Assembly: GCA_001890945.1 (NCBI GenBank) | Contig: MLAX01000001.1 | Location: 62,001 to 126,000, forward strand | Direction: 5' to 3' | Source: Alphaproteobacteria bacterium AO1-B | Lineage (GTDB): Bacteria > Pseudomonadota > Alphaproteobacteria > Rhizobiales > Stappiaceae | DNA length: 64,000 nucleotides | Part shown: positions 18,497 through 26,826 of the stretch, one piece after another | How the letters are laid out: each line of letters opens with the position of its first letter | Numbering within the stretch: the first letter of the stretch is position 1 | The notes under the pieces: model-generated | Seen by the model: only the letters and a program-made list of their open reading frames with translations | Databases searched by the model: none | What the model was told of the DNA's origin: nothing | Position numbers and translations under genes: made by a program

Positions 18497-19390
18497 TCAG
18501 AGCCCGTTAACCGGCACTTTCAGGAATGTTTTTCCGCTCTCATCAGCGGGCGGCAATTTACCGGCGCGCATGTTCACTTGAAGGGACGGAATGATGAGCT
18601 TTGGCATATCCAACTGGGCGTCACGCTCGGTCCGGAAACGGACGAATTCTTCCCGTGTCTTGCCGCCGCCGACGTGAATGTTGTGCGCTTTTTCATCGCC
18701 CACCGTGGTTTCCCATGCGATGTCTCGGCCGTTCGGGCCGTAATCGTGGCACATGAACAGGCGCATATCGTCCGGAAGGGCGAGAACCTTCTGGATGGAA
18801 TCATAGAGTGTACCGGCGTCCCCGCCCGGAAAGTCTGCGCGCGCAGATCCGCCATCCGGCATGAACAAGGTGTCGCCCGCAAACGCCGCATCGCCCATGA
18901 CATGCACCATGCAGGCCGGTGTGTGGCCCGGTGTATACATGGCAAAGGCGGTCATTTCGCCGATCTGATACGTGTCGCCATCCTTGAACAGGCGATCGAA
19001 CTGGCTGCCGTCACGCTGGAATTCGGTGCCCTCGTTGAAAACCTTGCCGAAGGTTTCCTGAACAACTGTAATCTGTTCACCGATGCCGAGCTTGCCGCCC
19101 AGCTTTTCCTGAATGTAGGGCGCGCCGGACAGGTGATCGGCATGAACATGCGTTTCAATCAGCCACTCAAGATCCAGGTTTTTGTCCTGAATGTAGGCGA
19201 TGATTTCATCGGCATGGTCGTATGTGATACGTCCGGCTGCGTAGTCGATGTCCATCACACTGTCGACAACCGCGCAGGCGTTTGTCGCTGGATCCTTGAC
19301 CACATAGCTGATCGTGTTTGTCGCTGGGTCAAAAAAGGCTTTGACCTCTGGAATAATGGCCATATCGACCGGATAGTTCGAGGAACTCAT
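18497..19390 (-). CDS. MBL-fold persulfide dioxygenase (ETHE1/Blh type)
   Basis: 297 residues with a metallo-beta-lactamase fold. The metal motif is WLIETHVHADHLSGAPYIQE, then MYTPGHTPACMVHVMG, DTLFMPDGGSARADFPGG, and MCHDYGPNGRDIAWETTVG near the end. The single-iron persulfide dioxygenases share these features. They oxidise glutathione persulfide (made by SQR) to sulfite. It is placed between the YeeE/YedE transporter genes and SQR in one operon, supporting a role in sulfide detoxification. The start at 19390 (MSSSNYPVD) is chosen; upstream in-frame codons belong to the transporter region. Confidence 0.88.
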   Translation of the reverse strand: MSSSNYPVDMAIIPEVKAFFDPATNTISYVVKDPATNACAVVDSVMDIDYAAGRITYDHADEIIAYIQDKNLDLEWLIETHVHADHLSGAPYIQEKLGGKLGIGEQITVVQETFGKVFNEGTEFQRDGSQFDRLFKDGDTYQIGEMTAFAMYTPGHTPACMVHVMGDAAFAGDTLFMPDGGSARADFPGGDAGTLYDSIQKVLALPDDMRLFMCHDYGPNGRDIAWETTVGDEKAHNIHVGGGKTREEFVRFRTERDAQLDMPKLIIPSLQVNMRAGKLPPADESGKTFLKVPVNGL

Positions 19391-19428
19391 TGTGTGTCTC
19401 CCGTTGTCTGGCTTGGCCAGTTCTATTC

Positions 19429-19869
19429 TCAGGCTTGGGCCGGACTGGGGCGTGAACCCAGTGTTGTGATCCAGCGCGCCACCAAAATCCCTGCGACAAT
19501 CGCTGCACCTGTCAGCAATGGACCGCTCAGCCCAAGACCGAGGACCGGAACCAGTCCGCCCGGGCAGAAGCCGCTCATGCCCCAACCTATGCCGAAGATA
19601 GCCGATCCGCCGATCAGTTTCATATCCAGATCTGTTTTTGTCGGCAGTGAAAACTCGGCGGCCAGGACCGGAGCGTTCATGCGGAAAGCAAGGCGGTATC
19701 CAATTGCGGCAACCGTCAGGGCACCGCCCATGACGAAGGCCAGGCTGGGATCCCAAGTCCCTGCAACATCGAAAAAGTTCAGAACCTTGGCCGGATTGCC
19801 CATCCCGGAAATCAAAATGCCTGTCCCGAAAACAAGGCCAATCGCGAATGCTGAAAGAAGCCGGATCAT
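19429..19869 (-). CDS. YeeE/YedE family membrane protein (DUF6691, PmpB-like)
   Basis: 146 residues, four or so membrane helices. MIRLLSAFAIGLVFGTGILI SGMGNPAKVLNFFDVAG and the C-terminal GGSAIFGIGWGMSGFCPGGL are the paired motifs of the short YeeE/YedE half-transporters. Each carries a conserved Cys or Gly-rich loop for thiosulfate or persulfide-type sulfur. It starts 2 nt after the stop of the sister gene. In biofilm-regulating bigR operons the equivalent genes are called pmpA and pmpB. Sulfur-compound transport is the family expectation; the exact ion is unknown. Confidence 0.82.
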   Translation of the reverse strand: MIRLLSAFAIGLVFGTGILISGMGNPAKVLNFFDVAGTWDPSLAFVMGGALTVAAIGYRLAFRMNAPVLAAEFSLPTKTDLDMKLIGGSAIFGIGWGMSGFCPGGLVPVLGLGLSGPLLTGAAIVAGILVARWITTLGSRPSPAQA

Positions 19870-19871
19870 GA

Positions 19872-20300
19872 TTAACCTCCAAACACGTGACGGATGAGGA
19901 AAACGGTGATGCCGCCGGTTGCCATGAAGGTCATGGTCGCAACGATAGAACGGGCGGACAGGCGGGACATCCCGCAAACGCCATGTCCGCTGGTGCAGCC
20001 CGAGCCGAGCGTGGTCCCGACACCGGTCAAGAACCCTCCGGCAAGCAAAAGCGCAGGCGAAGAAGGGATGCTGATTTCTGGCAGTTGCCCGGTAGCGCCA
20101 AGCAGAACCAGCGGGCTTGTGACCATGCCGGCGATAAAGGCTGCGCGCCACGCCCAGTCGGAATTGATGTTCAGGCTCAGCAGCCCGCCGACAATGCCAT
20201 TGATCCCGGCAATGCGGCCATGAACAGCCATCAAGGCGACGGCGGCAAGTCCGATCAGCAGGCCGCCTGAGAAGCTGAGTAGGGGTGTGAATTCGGTCAT
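19872..20300 (-). CDS. YeeE/YedE family membrane protein (PmpA-like)
   Basis: 142 residues. MTEFTPLLSFSGGLLIGLAA is followed by RIAGINGIVGGLL and LLAGGFLTGVGTTLGSGCTS with GHGVCGMSRLSARS. The GSGCTSGHGVCG loop is the sulfur-transfer signature of this family. About four helices. GAGG lies 8 nt before the ATG at 20300; an ATG at 20312 would add four residues. It is the first gene of the sulfide operon and lies 26 nt downstream of a promoter with an SqrR-like operator. It probably pairs with the next gene to form one pseudo-symmetric transporter. Confidence 0.83.
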   Translation of the reverse strand: MTEFTPLLSFSGGLLIGLAAVALMAVHGRIAGINGIVGGLLSLNINSDWAWRAAFIAGMVTSPLVLLGATGQLPEISIPSSPALLLAGGFLTGVGTTLGSGCTSGHGVCGMSRLSARSIVATMTFMATGGITVFLIRHVFGG

Positions 20301-20320
20301 GGGGATCCTCATTACGTTAT

Positions 20321-20336
20321 TTTCGAATATATGAAT
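20321..20336. promoter_or_regulatory. SqrR/BigR-like operator
   Basis: TTTC-GAATATAT-GAAT. The persulfide-sensing ArsR-type repressors SqrR and BigR recognise a motif of the form ATTC-N8-GAAT in other alphaproteobacteria. This site differs by one base and keeps the spacing. It covers the -10 hexamer of the promoter reading into the YeeE/YedE-persulfide dioxygenase-SQR operon, the position expected of a repressor site. Confidence 0.6.
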
Positions 20337-20354
20337 ATAAGACAAAAGATGCAA
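20326..20354 (-). promoter_or_regulatory. Promoter of the sulfide-oxidation operon
   Basis: On the minus strand TTGCAT (20349-20354) is the -35, a 17-nt spacer follows, and TATATT (20326-20331) is the -10. The first gene starts at 20300, giving a leader of about 20 nt. The -10 is inside the SqrR-like operator. Confidence 0.6.
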
Positions 20355-20459
20355 GCGGGGAATTAAGTGCCTGCCCAGAGTTTCCTTAGGGAAAGCGCGT
20401 GCTGGCCAAAGGCTGGAAAATCCGGCATGGTCAAATGAAACCTGAGTGCCGGAGGGGCT

Positions 20460-21509
20460 ATGAAAACGCAAAACTTGTTGGCCGTATTGGTGTTTTCCAC
20501 GTGCGCGTGTCTTCAGCCGGTGCAAGCCTATGCAGATGAGGATGCCTACAAACTGCCGTTGAAACTATTCGGCAAAGACGAAATTGTCGGTGGAATTTCT
20601 CCGTGTCATTTGTCGTTCTGGCAGCAGAACCGCGACCCTGAGACAGACGATTATGCGTATCTGTTCCATGCCAATCAGGAGAGCGATGGTTTTACCGGAC
20701 CGGGATTGGTGGAGATCGGAGACAAGTTCTACAGCGTAAACGAGCTCGTCTATGGCGGCGAACCCATCGAAGGCCATGGCACTCAATATCTGTTTGCAAG
20801 CGATGATCGGGAAATAAAAGTCCAGATCGAACTTCTCGACGTCACGTTCCGAAATGACGCCTTTTATTTCGACAAAGCCAAGGTCACTGTCATCCAGAAG
20901 GGCAAACTGCCTTTCACAGCAAATACCAAAGGGGTCAGCGGTTGCCCGAAAACCGCATCGCAACCACAGACAGCCTCGGCCAGCCCGGACTTGCCTGCAG
21001 GTATTCCGATCGGTTACGAGCGATACTTGGCAGATATGTCCGAAATCCCGGCTGTTTTGCGCCAGCAAATGCGCGATTACGCGAGCGATGCCTGCGACAT
21101 CGATGGCCAGTTTGCCTGGTCGGGCGCGCGTTACGTGATCAATGACTATTATCTGATGTGGCAAATCCCCTGCTTTCAAGGTGCCTATCAGGGTTCCGGT
21201 GTCTTTGCAGTAACTCAGAACCCGCCGCAAGACTGGGGCGAATTGTTGACCTTGCCAAATCCCCCCGGATTGGAGGGTAATCAGAACTATTCAGCGATGA
21301 ATGCCAAGGTGTTGGGATCGTCCGGCCACATTGAAACCACCGAATTTGGCCGGGGCGCGGGAGACTGCGGCGTCTATCAGGTGTTTCGCCTGATAGATGG
21401 GCCGGGCGAAGTCCTTGAGTTGGAACTTCTCGAGTATCGGGAGAAGATCGACTGTGACGGCAATGCGCCTGAACCCAAAACCTGGCCTTTGGCCTACCGG
21501 GCGCAATAA
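20460..21509 (+). CDS. DUF1176 domain-containing secreted protein
   Basis: 349 residues. A signal peptide (about 1-25, ...QPVQAYADE) is followed by a C-terminal two-thirds of DUF1176 type: AYQGSGVFAVTQNP, LPNPPGLEGNQNYSAMNAKV, TTEFGRGAGDCGVYQVFRL and LELLEYREKIDCDGN. The family is periplasmic and of unknown function. Cysteine pairs (DACDIDGQF..IPCFQ, DCG..IDCDG) suggest disulfides. GGAGGGGCT lies directly before the ATG. It is divergent from the sulfide operon but separated from its promoter by about 100 nt, and nothing in it suggests a sulfur role. Confidence 0.75.
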   Translation: MKTQNLLAVLVFSTCACLQPVQAYADEDAYKLPLKLFGKDEIVGGISPCHLSFWQQNRDPETDDYAYLFHANQESDGFTGPGLVEIGDKFYSVNELVYGGEPIEGHGTQYLFASDDREIKVQIELLDVTFRNDAFYFDKAKVTVIQKGKLPFTANTKGVSGCPKTASQPQTASASPDLPAGIPIGYERYLADMSEIPAVLRQQMRDYASDACDIDGQFAWSGARYVINDYYLMWQIPCFQGAYQGSGVFAVTQNPPQDWGELLTLPNPPGLEGNQNYSAMNAKVLGSSGHIETTEFGRGAGDCGVYQVFRLIDGPGEVLELELLEYREKIDCDGNAPEPKTWPLAYRAQ

Positions 21510-21510
21510 C

Positions 21511-23544
21511 TCAGTCTGCAGCCGGAGTTGAAAGGCCGGGAGGTTCGGGCAGACGTGCCAGCACAACATGCGAAAGGTTCGTGCGCTGCCGGGTCTCGGC
21601 ACCCGGTATGAGACGGGCCGGATTGACTTCAATACCGGGAAGCTCCCGGTCCATTTTAGGGCCGGAGAACTCACCCATTGGCCTCAGAATGTCCTCGTGG
21701 ACGACGCTGCCAAGATAAAGGGGTTCCAGTGTCCCGCCTTCGAGAACTTCGTATCGGCTGGGCCACAAACGCATGACCCAGCGTCCGCCCTCCGCGCCAT
21801 CGGCATCGTTGCGGATCAGGACCAGGTCCGGTTGGCGGCCGTTCTGGCTGCGCGGTAGAATCGGCAGAGAATCTGGCGGCGTTTCGCCTTCCACAAAGCC
21901 GCCTGCTGTCGACAGTGACCACTTTGGCGGATGCACCCAGCCGTCTTTCGCAGCAATGTCAGCAAAAGCTTGGAGCGGACCTGCGTATTGAATGACGAGC
22001 GGTTCTTCGGTTTCCCCGTCAATTCCGATCCGGTGTGCCGGTAGGCTTTGCCAGGTTCCACCTCTCCAGTCGCTCGCCTGGATGATCTCTTTGTGAATTT
22101 GCGGCGCGTAAGTGACCAGCCCAGCATCGAAGGAGCGGGCCACATGCCAGCCACCGAACCCGGCAAGCATGCCGCAAACAATCGCTGTGAGGGTCAAACG
22201 CCCGATTTTCTCGTTGTGGATCGGGCCGAAAACGAAGGCGAAGGCGGACACGATGGCCGTCCCGAACAAGAGCCCGGCCAATACATCCGACATCCAGTGC
22301 GCACCAAGATAGATCCGCGAGAACCCGATGGTGATGACATAGGCGACAGTGACTGTGAAAATACCCGCTTTTACCCAGCGACTGCGGTCATGGGCAATCA
22401 GAACTGCACAGATACCGAACAGGACGGTGTTGAGCGTTGCATGGCCGCTCGGGAAGCTGAAAGAGTCGGCTCCTGTGTAAAGCTCCATGGGCCGGGAGCG
22501 GTGCAGCATCAATTTCAGCAAAGGCACAAAAATGGCCGTGCCGGCAATCGCGATGACAAACCCGATGCCGCGGCGCCAGGCCTTTCGGAAGAACAGATAG
22601 GATGCCACGGCAAGCGCAATCGCAGTCACGACGATGCCGTCCCCCAGTGTGGTCATGAAGACCATGATCTTGTCGCCGACGGGCGTTCTGAGGCTGTCAA
22701 AGAGGTTCAGGATGGCAAGGTCCGCGCGAACCATCGGTTCGTTTGGAGCGACTTCACCAATCAGCCAGAAGAAAGCCGGCATCGTGATGAGGATAAGCAC
22801 CGTCGAGGCCAGCATTCCCGCAGAGCGGGGGTGAGCCGGATCGAAATTGTGTCCTATCCATTGCGAGATCCGGTCAGGCCGCCGGGCAAACCAGCGTGCG
22901 ATGGCCGAATGCGCGTTTGGAAACAGGGGCAGAATAATGAGGATCAACCACCGGCCCAGCATAACCGCTAGGAAGATCACCAGCAGAAGCGCGCCCAGAA
23001 CCAGCGCAAGGCGGCCGCTGATCTGACCGATCGCATGAAGCGCTGACCCGGCAATAACGCCCGGCGCAATGTGCGCCACGCTCCATGCAATGGCAGAGGT
23101 GAAATTGACCACCGAGAACCGGGTGAAATTCATACCGGCCATGCCGGCAATTCCCGGAACCACGGATTTTACACCTGGAACGAAGCGGCCGATAAACACG
23201 CTCTTGCCGCCATGTTGTTTGAAGAATTCCTCGCCGCTTTCGACCACATTGCGGTACTTGTTTAGCGGCCACATGCTTTTGATCTTGTCTTTGAAGGCCC
23301 AGCCAATCCAGTAGGAGATCGCATCTCCTGCGGTTGCGCCAAGTGTTGTCCAGACGAGCAGCGGCATCAGATCAAGCTTGCCCAGGCCAACAAGGGTGCC
23401 GGCGCCTACCAAAACAACAGTGGTTGGAACAAACAATCCGATCAGGAACAATGCCTCGCCCATGGCTGCCAAAAAGCAGATCAACCCGGCAAGCGATGGG
23501 TTCTCGGCGATGAAATGCAGGATGGGATCAAGGAAGTCTGTCAC
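21511..23544 (-). CDS. DedA - PAP2 phosphatase - LssY fusion membrane protein
   Basis: 677 residues in three modules. The first, about 1-200, is a DedA/SNARE-associated domain (MGEALFLIGLFVPTTVVLVG, GATAGDAISYWIGW, FIGRFVPGVKSVVPGIAGM). The second, about 240-450, is a PAP2 phosphatase with the complete catalytic set KLMLHRSRP (K-x6-RP), FPSGH and SRIYLGAHWMSD (SR-x5-H-x3-D). The last ~200 residues are an LssY C-terminal domain (DWRGGTWQSLPAHRIGIDG, RNDADGAEGGRWVMRLWPSR). It likely dephosphorylates undecaprenyl pyrophosphate or lysophospholipid-type substrates and may flip lipid carriers. Its stop is one base past the convergent DUF1176 stop. Confidence 0.88.
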   Translation of the reverse strand: MTDFLDPILHFIAENPSLAGLICFLAAMGEALFLIGLFVPTTVVLVGAGTLVGLGKLDLMPLLVWTTLGATAGDAISYWIGWAFKDKIKSMWPLNKYRNVVESGEEFFKQHGGKSVFIGRFVPGVKSVVPGIAGMAGMNFTRFSVVNFTSAIAWSVAHIAPGVIAGSALHAIGQISGRLALVLGALLLVIFLAVMLGRWLILIILPLFPNAHSAIARWFARRPDRISQWIGHNFDPAHPRSAGMLASTVLILITMPAFFWLIGEVAPNEPMVRADLAILNLFDSLRTPVGDKIMVFMTTLGDGIVVTAIALAVASYLFFRKAWRRGIGFVIAIAGTAIFVPLLKLMLHRSRPMELYTGADSFSFPSGHATLNTVLFGICAVLIAHDRSRWVKAGIFTVTVAYVITIGFSRIYLGAHWMSDVLAGLLFGTAIVSAFAFVFGPIHNEKIGRLTLTAIVCGMLAGFGGWHVARSFDAGLVTYAPQIHKEIIQASDWRGGTWQSLPAHRIGIDGETEEPLVIQYAGPLQAFADIAAKDGWVHPPKWSLSTAGGFVEGETPPDSLPILPRSQNGRQPDLVLIRNDADGAEGGRWVMRLWPSRYEVLEGGTLEPLYLGSVVHEDILRPMGEFSGPKMDRELPGIEVNPARLIPGAETRQRTNLSHVVLARLPEPPGLSTPAAD

Positions 23545-23760
23545 GGAAATCCGGCGGTCTCTAAGAAGGTGCTGGCACTGTTATAACCCGGCTCCGTGAA
23601 ATTCGGATGCGGGCAGGGTTTCATATATGTGCTGATCGTATCCTCCAACAGGGAAAATGCAGTTTCCCTTGCCGCATTATGCCCGTCTTTATCGACGGAG
23701 TGGTTTTTTCAGGTTTGCTGTTTCACAATGTGCCTTCATGGTTCGTGACCGGAGGACGCA

Positions 23761-25227
23761 ATGTTCGAATCTGCCCGCATGCCGCAAAAAATGACCAAAA
23801 AGTCCTTCAAGAAACTTGAGCCGGAACTTCGCGAGGCGCTGTTGGCGGCGCAGCTTCCGGTGATTGAGAAGCAGCAGTTCTCCACACTCATCCTGGTTGA
23901 TGGCCTTGATGGGGCGGGCAAGGGCGAGGCGGTTGCCCGGCTTTATGGCTGGATGGATGCACGGCATCTCGTCTGCAACGCTTATGGCGAACCCATGGAT
24001 GAGGCCCGGTTGCGCCCGCCCTTGTGGCGCTATTGGCGGGACCTTCCAGCCAAGGGAGAAACCGCAATTGTTTTCGGCAGCTGGTATCAGTCCCTGTTAC
24101 GCGACCGCATCTACAAAAAGATCGACGAGGATGCCTTTGAGAAGGGTCTGGTTCGGATCCGGCGTTTTGAGGAGATGCTGGCGAACGAGGACGTTCTCAT
24201 CCTCAAGTTTTGGTTTGTCCTTCCCAAGGATGTTCAAAAGGAACGTTTGAAGAAGATCGAAAAGAAAAATGCTGGCCGGCATGTCCTGGCAGACTGGGCG
24301 GCCTTGAAGCACCATAAGAGAGCCAGTGAAACCGGTGAGAAGATTATCCTGGAAACCAGTATGGGGTTTGCCCCCTGGTTTGTGATCCCCTCGCAAGATC
24401 CGGAGTACCGCGACGTAGCTCTTGGGCAGACGGTCGCAAGATCCATGCAGCTCAAGCTTGAAGATGGCGAGCCCACCTCGGTCGCAGCGCCGCCTGTGGT
24501 GGGAGGGCTGAAGCGGGAAACCGCGGTCGACGCGATCGATTTGACCGAGACACTGGAGAAGACCGAATACGAAGAACTCAGAAAAAAGTACCAGGACCGG
24601 CTCTCCGAACTCTCAGACCGCAAGTCGATGTCGAAGACCGGTGTTGTCCTCGTTTTTCAAGGCAATGATGCGGCTGGCAAAGGCGGCGCCATCCGGCGCT
24701 TGATCCGGCCGCTAGACCCGCGAATCTACAAGGTGCATTCGATCTCGGCGCCGACCGATGAAGAAAAGGCACGCCCTTATCTTTGGCGGTTTTGGCGCCG
24801 CGTACCGCGAAAAGGACACTTCGCGATCTTTGACCGGTCTTGGTATGAGCGGGTTCTTGTTGAACGTGTGGAGGGTTTTGCCGGTCACGATGACTGGCTG
24901 CGCGCCTACAACGAGATCAACGAGTTCGAGCAGGAGCTCACGGACTTCGGATACACTGTGTGCAAATTCTGGCTGGCCATTTCAGAAGAAGAACAGCTCC
25001 GGCGGTTCAAGGCCCGCGAGGAAACCGTGTACAAGCAGCACAAGATCACTGACGAGGATTGGCGCAACCGTCTTAAATGGGACCAGTACGCCATTGCCGC
25101 CGGCGATATGGTCGACCGAACTTCAACCCACTATGCACCGTGGACGTTGGTTTCTGCAGAAAACAAAAAACACGCGCGGGTCAAGGTTTTGAAGACCATC
25201 TGCGACCGTCTGGAAGAAGTGCTGTAG
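23761..25227 (+). CDS. pap: Polyphosphate:AMP phosphotransferase (class II PPK2)
   Basis: 488 residues with two tandem PPK2 domains. Domain 1 has the Walker A-like DGLDGAGKGE and RPPLWRYWRDLPAKGETAIV. Domain 2 (from about 285) has FQGNDAAGKGGAIRRL, then RPYLWRFWRRVPRKGHFAIF and DRSWYERVLVERVEGF. It closes with HYAPWTLVSAENKKHAR. Two-domain PPK2 enzymes phosphorylate AMP to ADP with polyphosphate. GGAGG lies just before the ATG. It is monocistronic and convergent with the aminotransferase gene. Length is normal for class II. Confidence 0.9.
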   Translation: MFESARMPQKMTKKSFKKLEPELREALLAAQLPVIEKQQFSTLILVDGLDGAGKGEAVARLYGWMDARHLVCNAYGEPMDEARLRPPLWRYWRDLPAKGETAIVFGSWYQSLLRDRIYKKIDEDAFEKGLVRIRRFEEMLANEDVLILKFWFVLPKDVQKERLKKIEKKNAGRHVLADWAALKHHKRASETGEKIILETSMGFAPWFVIPSQDPEYRDVALGQTVARSMQLKLEDGEPTSVAAPPVVGGLKRETAVDAIDLTETLEKTEYEELRKKYQDRLSELSDRKSMSKTGVVLVFQGNDAAGKGGAIRRLIRPLDPRIYKVHSISAPTDEEKARPYLWRFWRRVPRKGHFAIFDRSWYERVLVERVEGFAGHDDWLRAYNEINEFEQELTDFGYTVCKFWLAISEEEQLRRFKAREETVYKQHKITDEDWRNRLKWDQYAIAAGDMVDRTSTHYAPWTLVSAENKKHARVKVLKTICDRLEEVL

Positions 25228-25235
25228 TTTTGGCC

Positions 25236-25252
25236 GGGCTCGCTTGGAGCCC
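25236..25252 (+). terminator. Weak hairpin after the polyphosphate phosphotransferase gene
   Basis: GGGCTC - GCTTG - GAGCCC between the convergent stops at 25227 and 25277. The stem is only 6 bp and no T run follows, so this is a tentative bidirectional terminator. Confidence 0.3.
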
Positions 25253-25276
25253 GAGCCTGGATTGTTGCGGGGCGCT

Positions 25277-26455
25277 CTAAAGAGCCTCGGCAAGAGTGTC
25301 GATCGCGGCCTGAACGCCGCCCGGTTCATGCGCGATGCCAAGCTTCGCAAGACCGAGCTCGATCGCGGACAGCGTACCGAGCGTCATGACAGCGTTCACG
25401 TGACCCATATGGGCAATCCGGATGCCTTCATTAGAAAGCTCTCCAATTGTCCCTCCGATGGTGACGCCGCAAACTTCCTTGGTGAAGTCGCGCAGTGGTT
25501 CGGGATCTGTATCCTTGAGCCGAACCACCGTGACACTGTCGGAGCGGTGGCGCGGATCTTCGATATTGAATTCCAAAACACCGCCTTTGGCCCACTGGCT
25601 TACGGCCGCCCTGGTCGCATCAGCCAGGAGCGTATGGCGGTTCCAAACCTGCTCAAGGCCCTCGTCGAATACAAGATCGAGCGCTTTCCGGAACCCGAAC
25701 AGCAGGTGCTCCGGCGGCGTGCCACAGTATTTCTGGTAATGAACAGGGCCTTGTCGGAAGGTCCAGTCAAAATAATTGGTCCGCAAGTTGGCGGTTTCGT
25801 GTGCCTTGTCTGCCTTTGGCCCGGCGGCGACAAAGGAAAGGCCTGGCGGTGACATCAATCCTTTCTGAGATCCGGTCAAGGCGACGTCGATCCCCCATTC
25901 ATCCATTTCGAACGGAATACATCCGAGCGATGCGATGGTGTCGACCATGAAAAGAGCAGGGTGCTTGGCGGCATCAATCGCTCTTCGCAGAGCCTGAATG
26001 TCATTCCAGACCCCGGAGGCTGTATCAACCTGGACAACGAGGATTGCCTTGATCTCGTGACCGGTATCCTCCTTCAGGCGCGCCTCCAGCTGGTCCGGAT
26101 TGACCGCTGCGCGCCAAGTCCCGGGCAGAACCTCGACATTCAGATCCAGGAGTTTTGAAGCCTCGCCCCAACCGGCTGCAAATAAACCGGAGTGAAGCGC
26201 CAGGATCTTGTCACCGCGGTTGAGTGTGTTGGAGAGGGCGGCATCCCAGGCGCCATGTCCGTTGGCCGCGTAAATGTATGTCTTGCCCTCTGTCCGGAAA
26301 AGCTGCTTCAGGCCGGAAAGGCAAGCGTCTGTGGTTTCCAGCAAGGGGCCTTCATAGATGTCGATCGCTGGCCGATGCATGGCCCTCAAGACTTCTTCAG
26401 GGACATTGGTCGGTCCCGGAATCATCAAAAATTCCTTGCCATATCGCAGCGGCAT
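25277..26455 (-). CDS. Class V aminotransferase (serine/alanine-glyoxylate type)
   Basis: 392 residues. FLMIPGPTNVPEEVLRAMHR opens the protein, then ANGHGAWDAALSNTL, VVQVDTASGVWNDI and MVDTIASLGCIPFEMDEWGI follow. The PLP-lysine segment is ALTGSQKGLMSPPGLSF, with the Schiff-base Lys in SQKGL. NYFDW and YCGTPPEHLLFGFRKAL follow. This is the alanine:glyoxylate/serine:glyoxylate aminotransferase group, which uses PLP to move amino groups in glyoxylate and serine metabolism. The exact donor cannot be read; phosphonate transaminases are a less likely alternative. AGGA is 9 nt before the start. Confidence 0.83.
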   Translation of the reverse strand: MPLRYGKEFLMIPGPTNVPEEVLRAMHRPAIDIYEGPLLETTDACLSGLKQLFRTEGKTYIYAANGHGAWDAALSNTLNRGDKILALHSGLFAAGWGEASKLLDLNVEVLPGTWRAAVNPDQLEARLKEDTGHEIKAILVVQVDTASGVWNDIQALRRAIDAAKHPALFMVDTIASLGCIPFEMDEWGIDVALTGSQKGLMSPPGLSFVAAGPKADKAHETANLRTNYFDWTFRQGPVHYQKYCGTPPEHLLFGFRKALDLVFDEGLEQVWNRHTLLADATRAAVSQWAKGGVLEFNIEDPRHRSDSVTVVRLKDTDPEPLRDFTKEVCGVTIGGTIGELSNEGIRIAHMGHVNAVMTLGTLSAIELGLAKLGIAHEPGGVQAAIDTLAEAL

Positions 26456-26826
26456 GGCGGCATCCTTTTTAAGTACAGGGGCTAAGCCCCGAATGAGCTG
26501 AAATGTGTGCGGCCGGACGGGCCGGGCGGGTCAGTATTCACAATTGCGCGCCAGAGGCCTTCGGTCAAGAGTGCATGTTTCTTGCTCCATTAGAAGCATA
26601 GATGCAAGTTGAGGGCAAAAAAGAGCCTGATGATGAATGAAGGAGATGAAAGTCGAGCCTTTTGTGGCTATTTTGGTCGCGCAGATGCCAATGTTCATTC
26701 GCCGGAAGGGCTGTGATTGCTTCGTAAGACAAATTCAGGGTCTGTTTCTTCGGAATCTGTCTTGTTTCCGTAAAGGAAATTATACAAGCTGGTTTCTGGG
26801 CGAGATCGTCAACTGGGCGGTGCAGT
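26456..26826. other. Intergenic region between aminotransferase and HutG-like genes
   Basis: 371 nt between divergent genes. It is A/T-richer in the middle (26560-26800). I see no small gene with a ribosome binding site, no strong dyad and no convincing promoter; it presumably holds the promoters of both flanking genes. Confidence 0.4.

Noticed and set aside
25244..25852. Plus-strand frame of 202 codons
   Set aside because: Lies entirely opposite the well-supported class V aminotransferase gene; no family resemblance.
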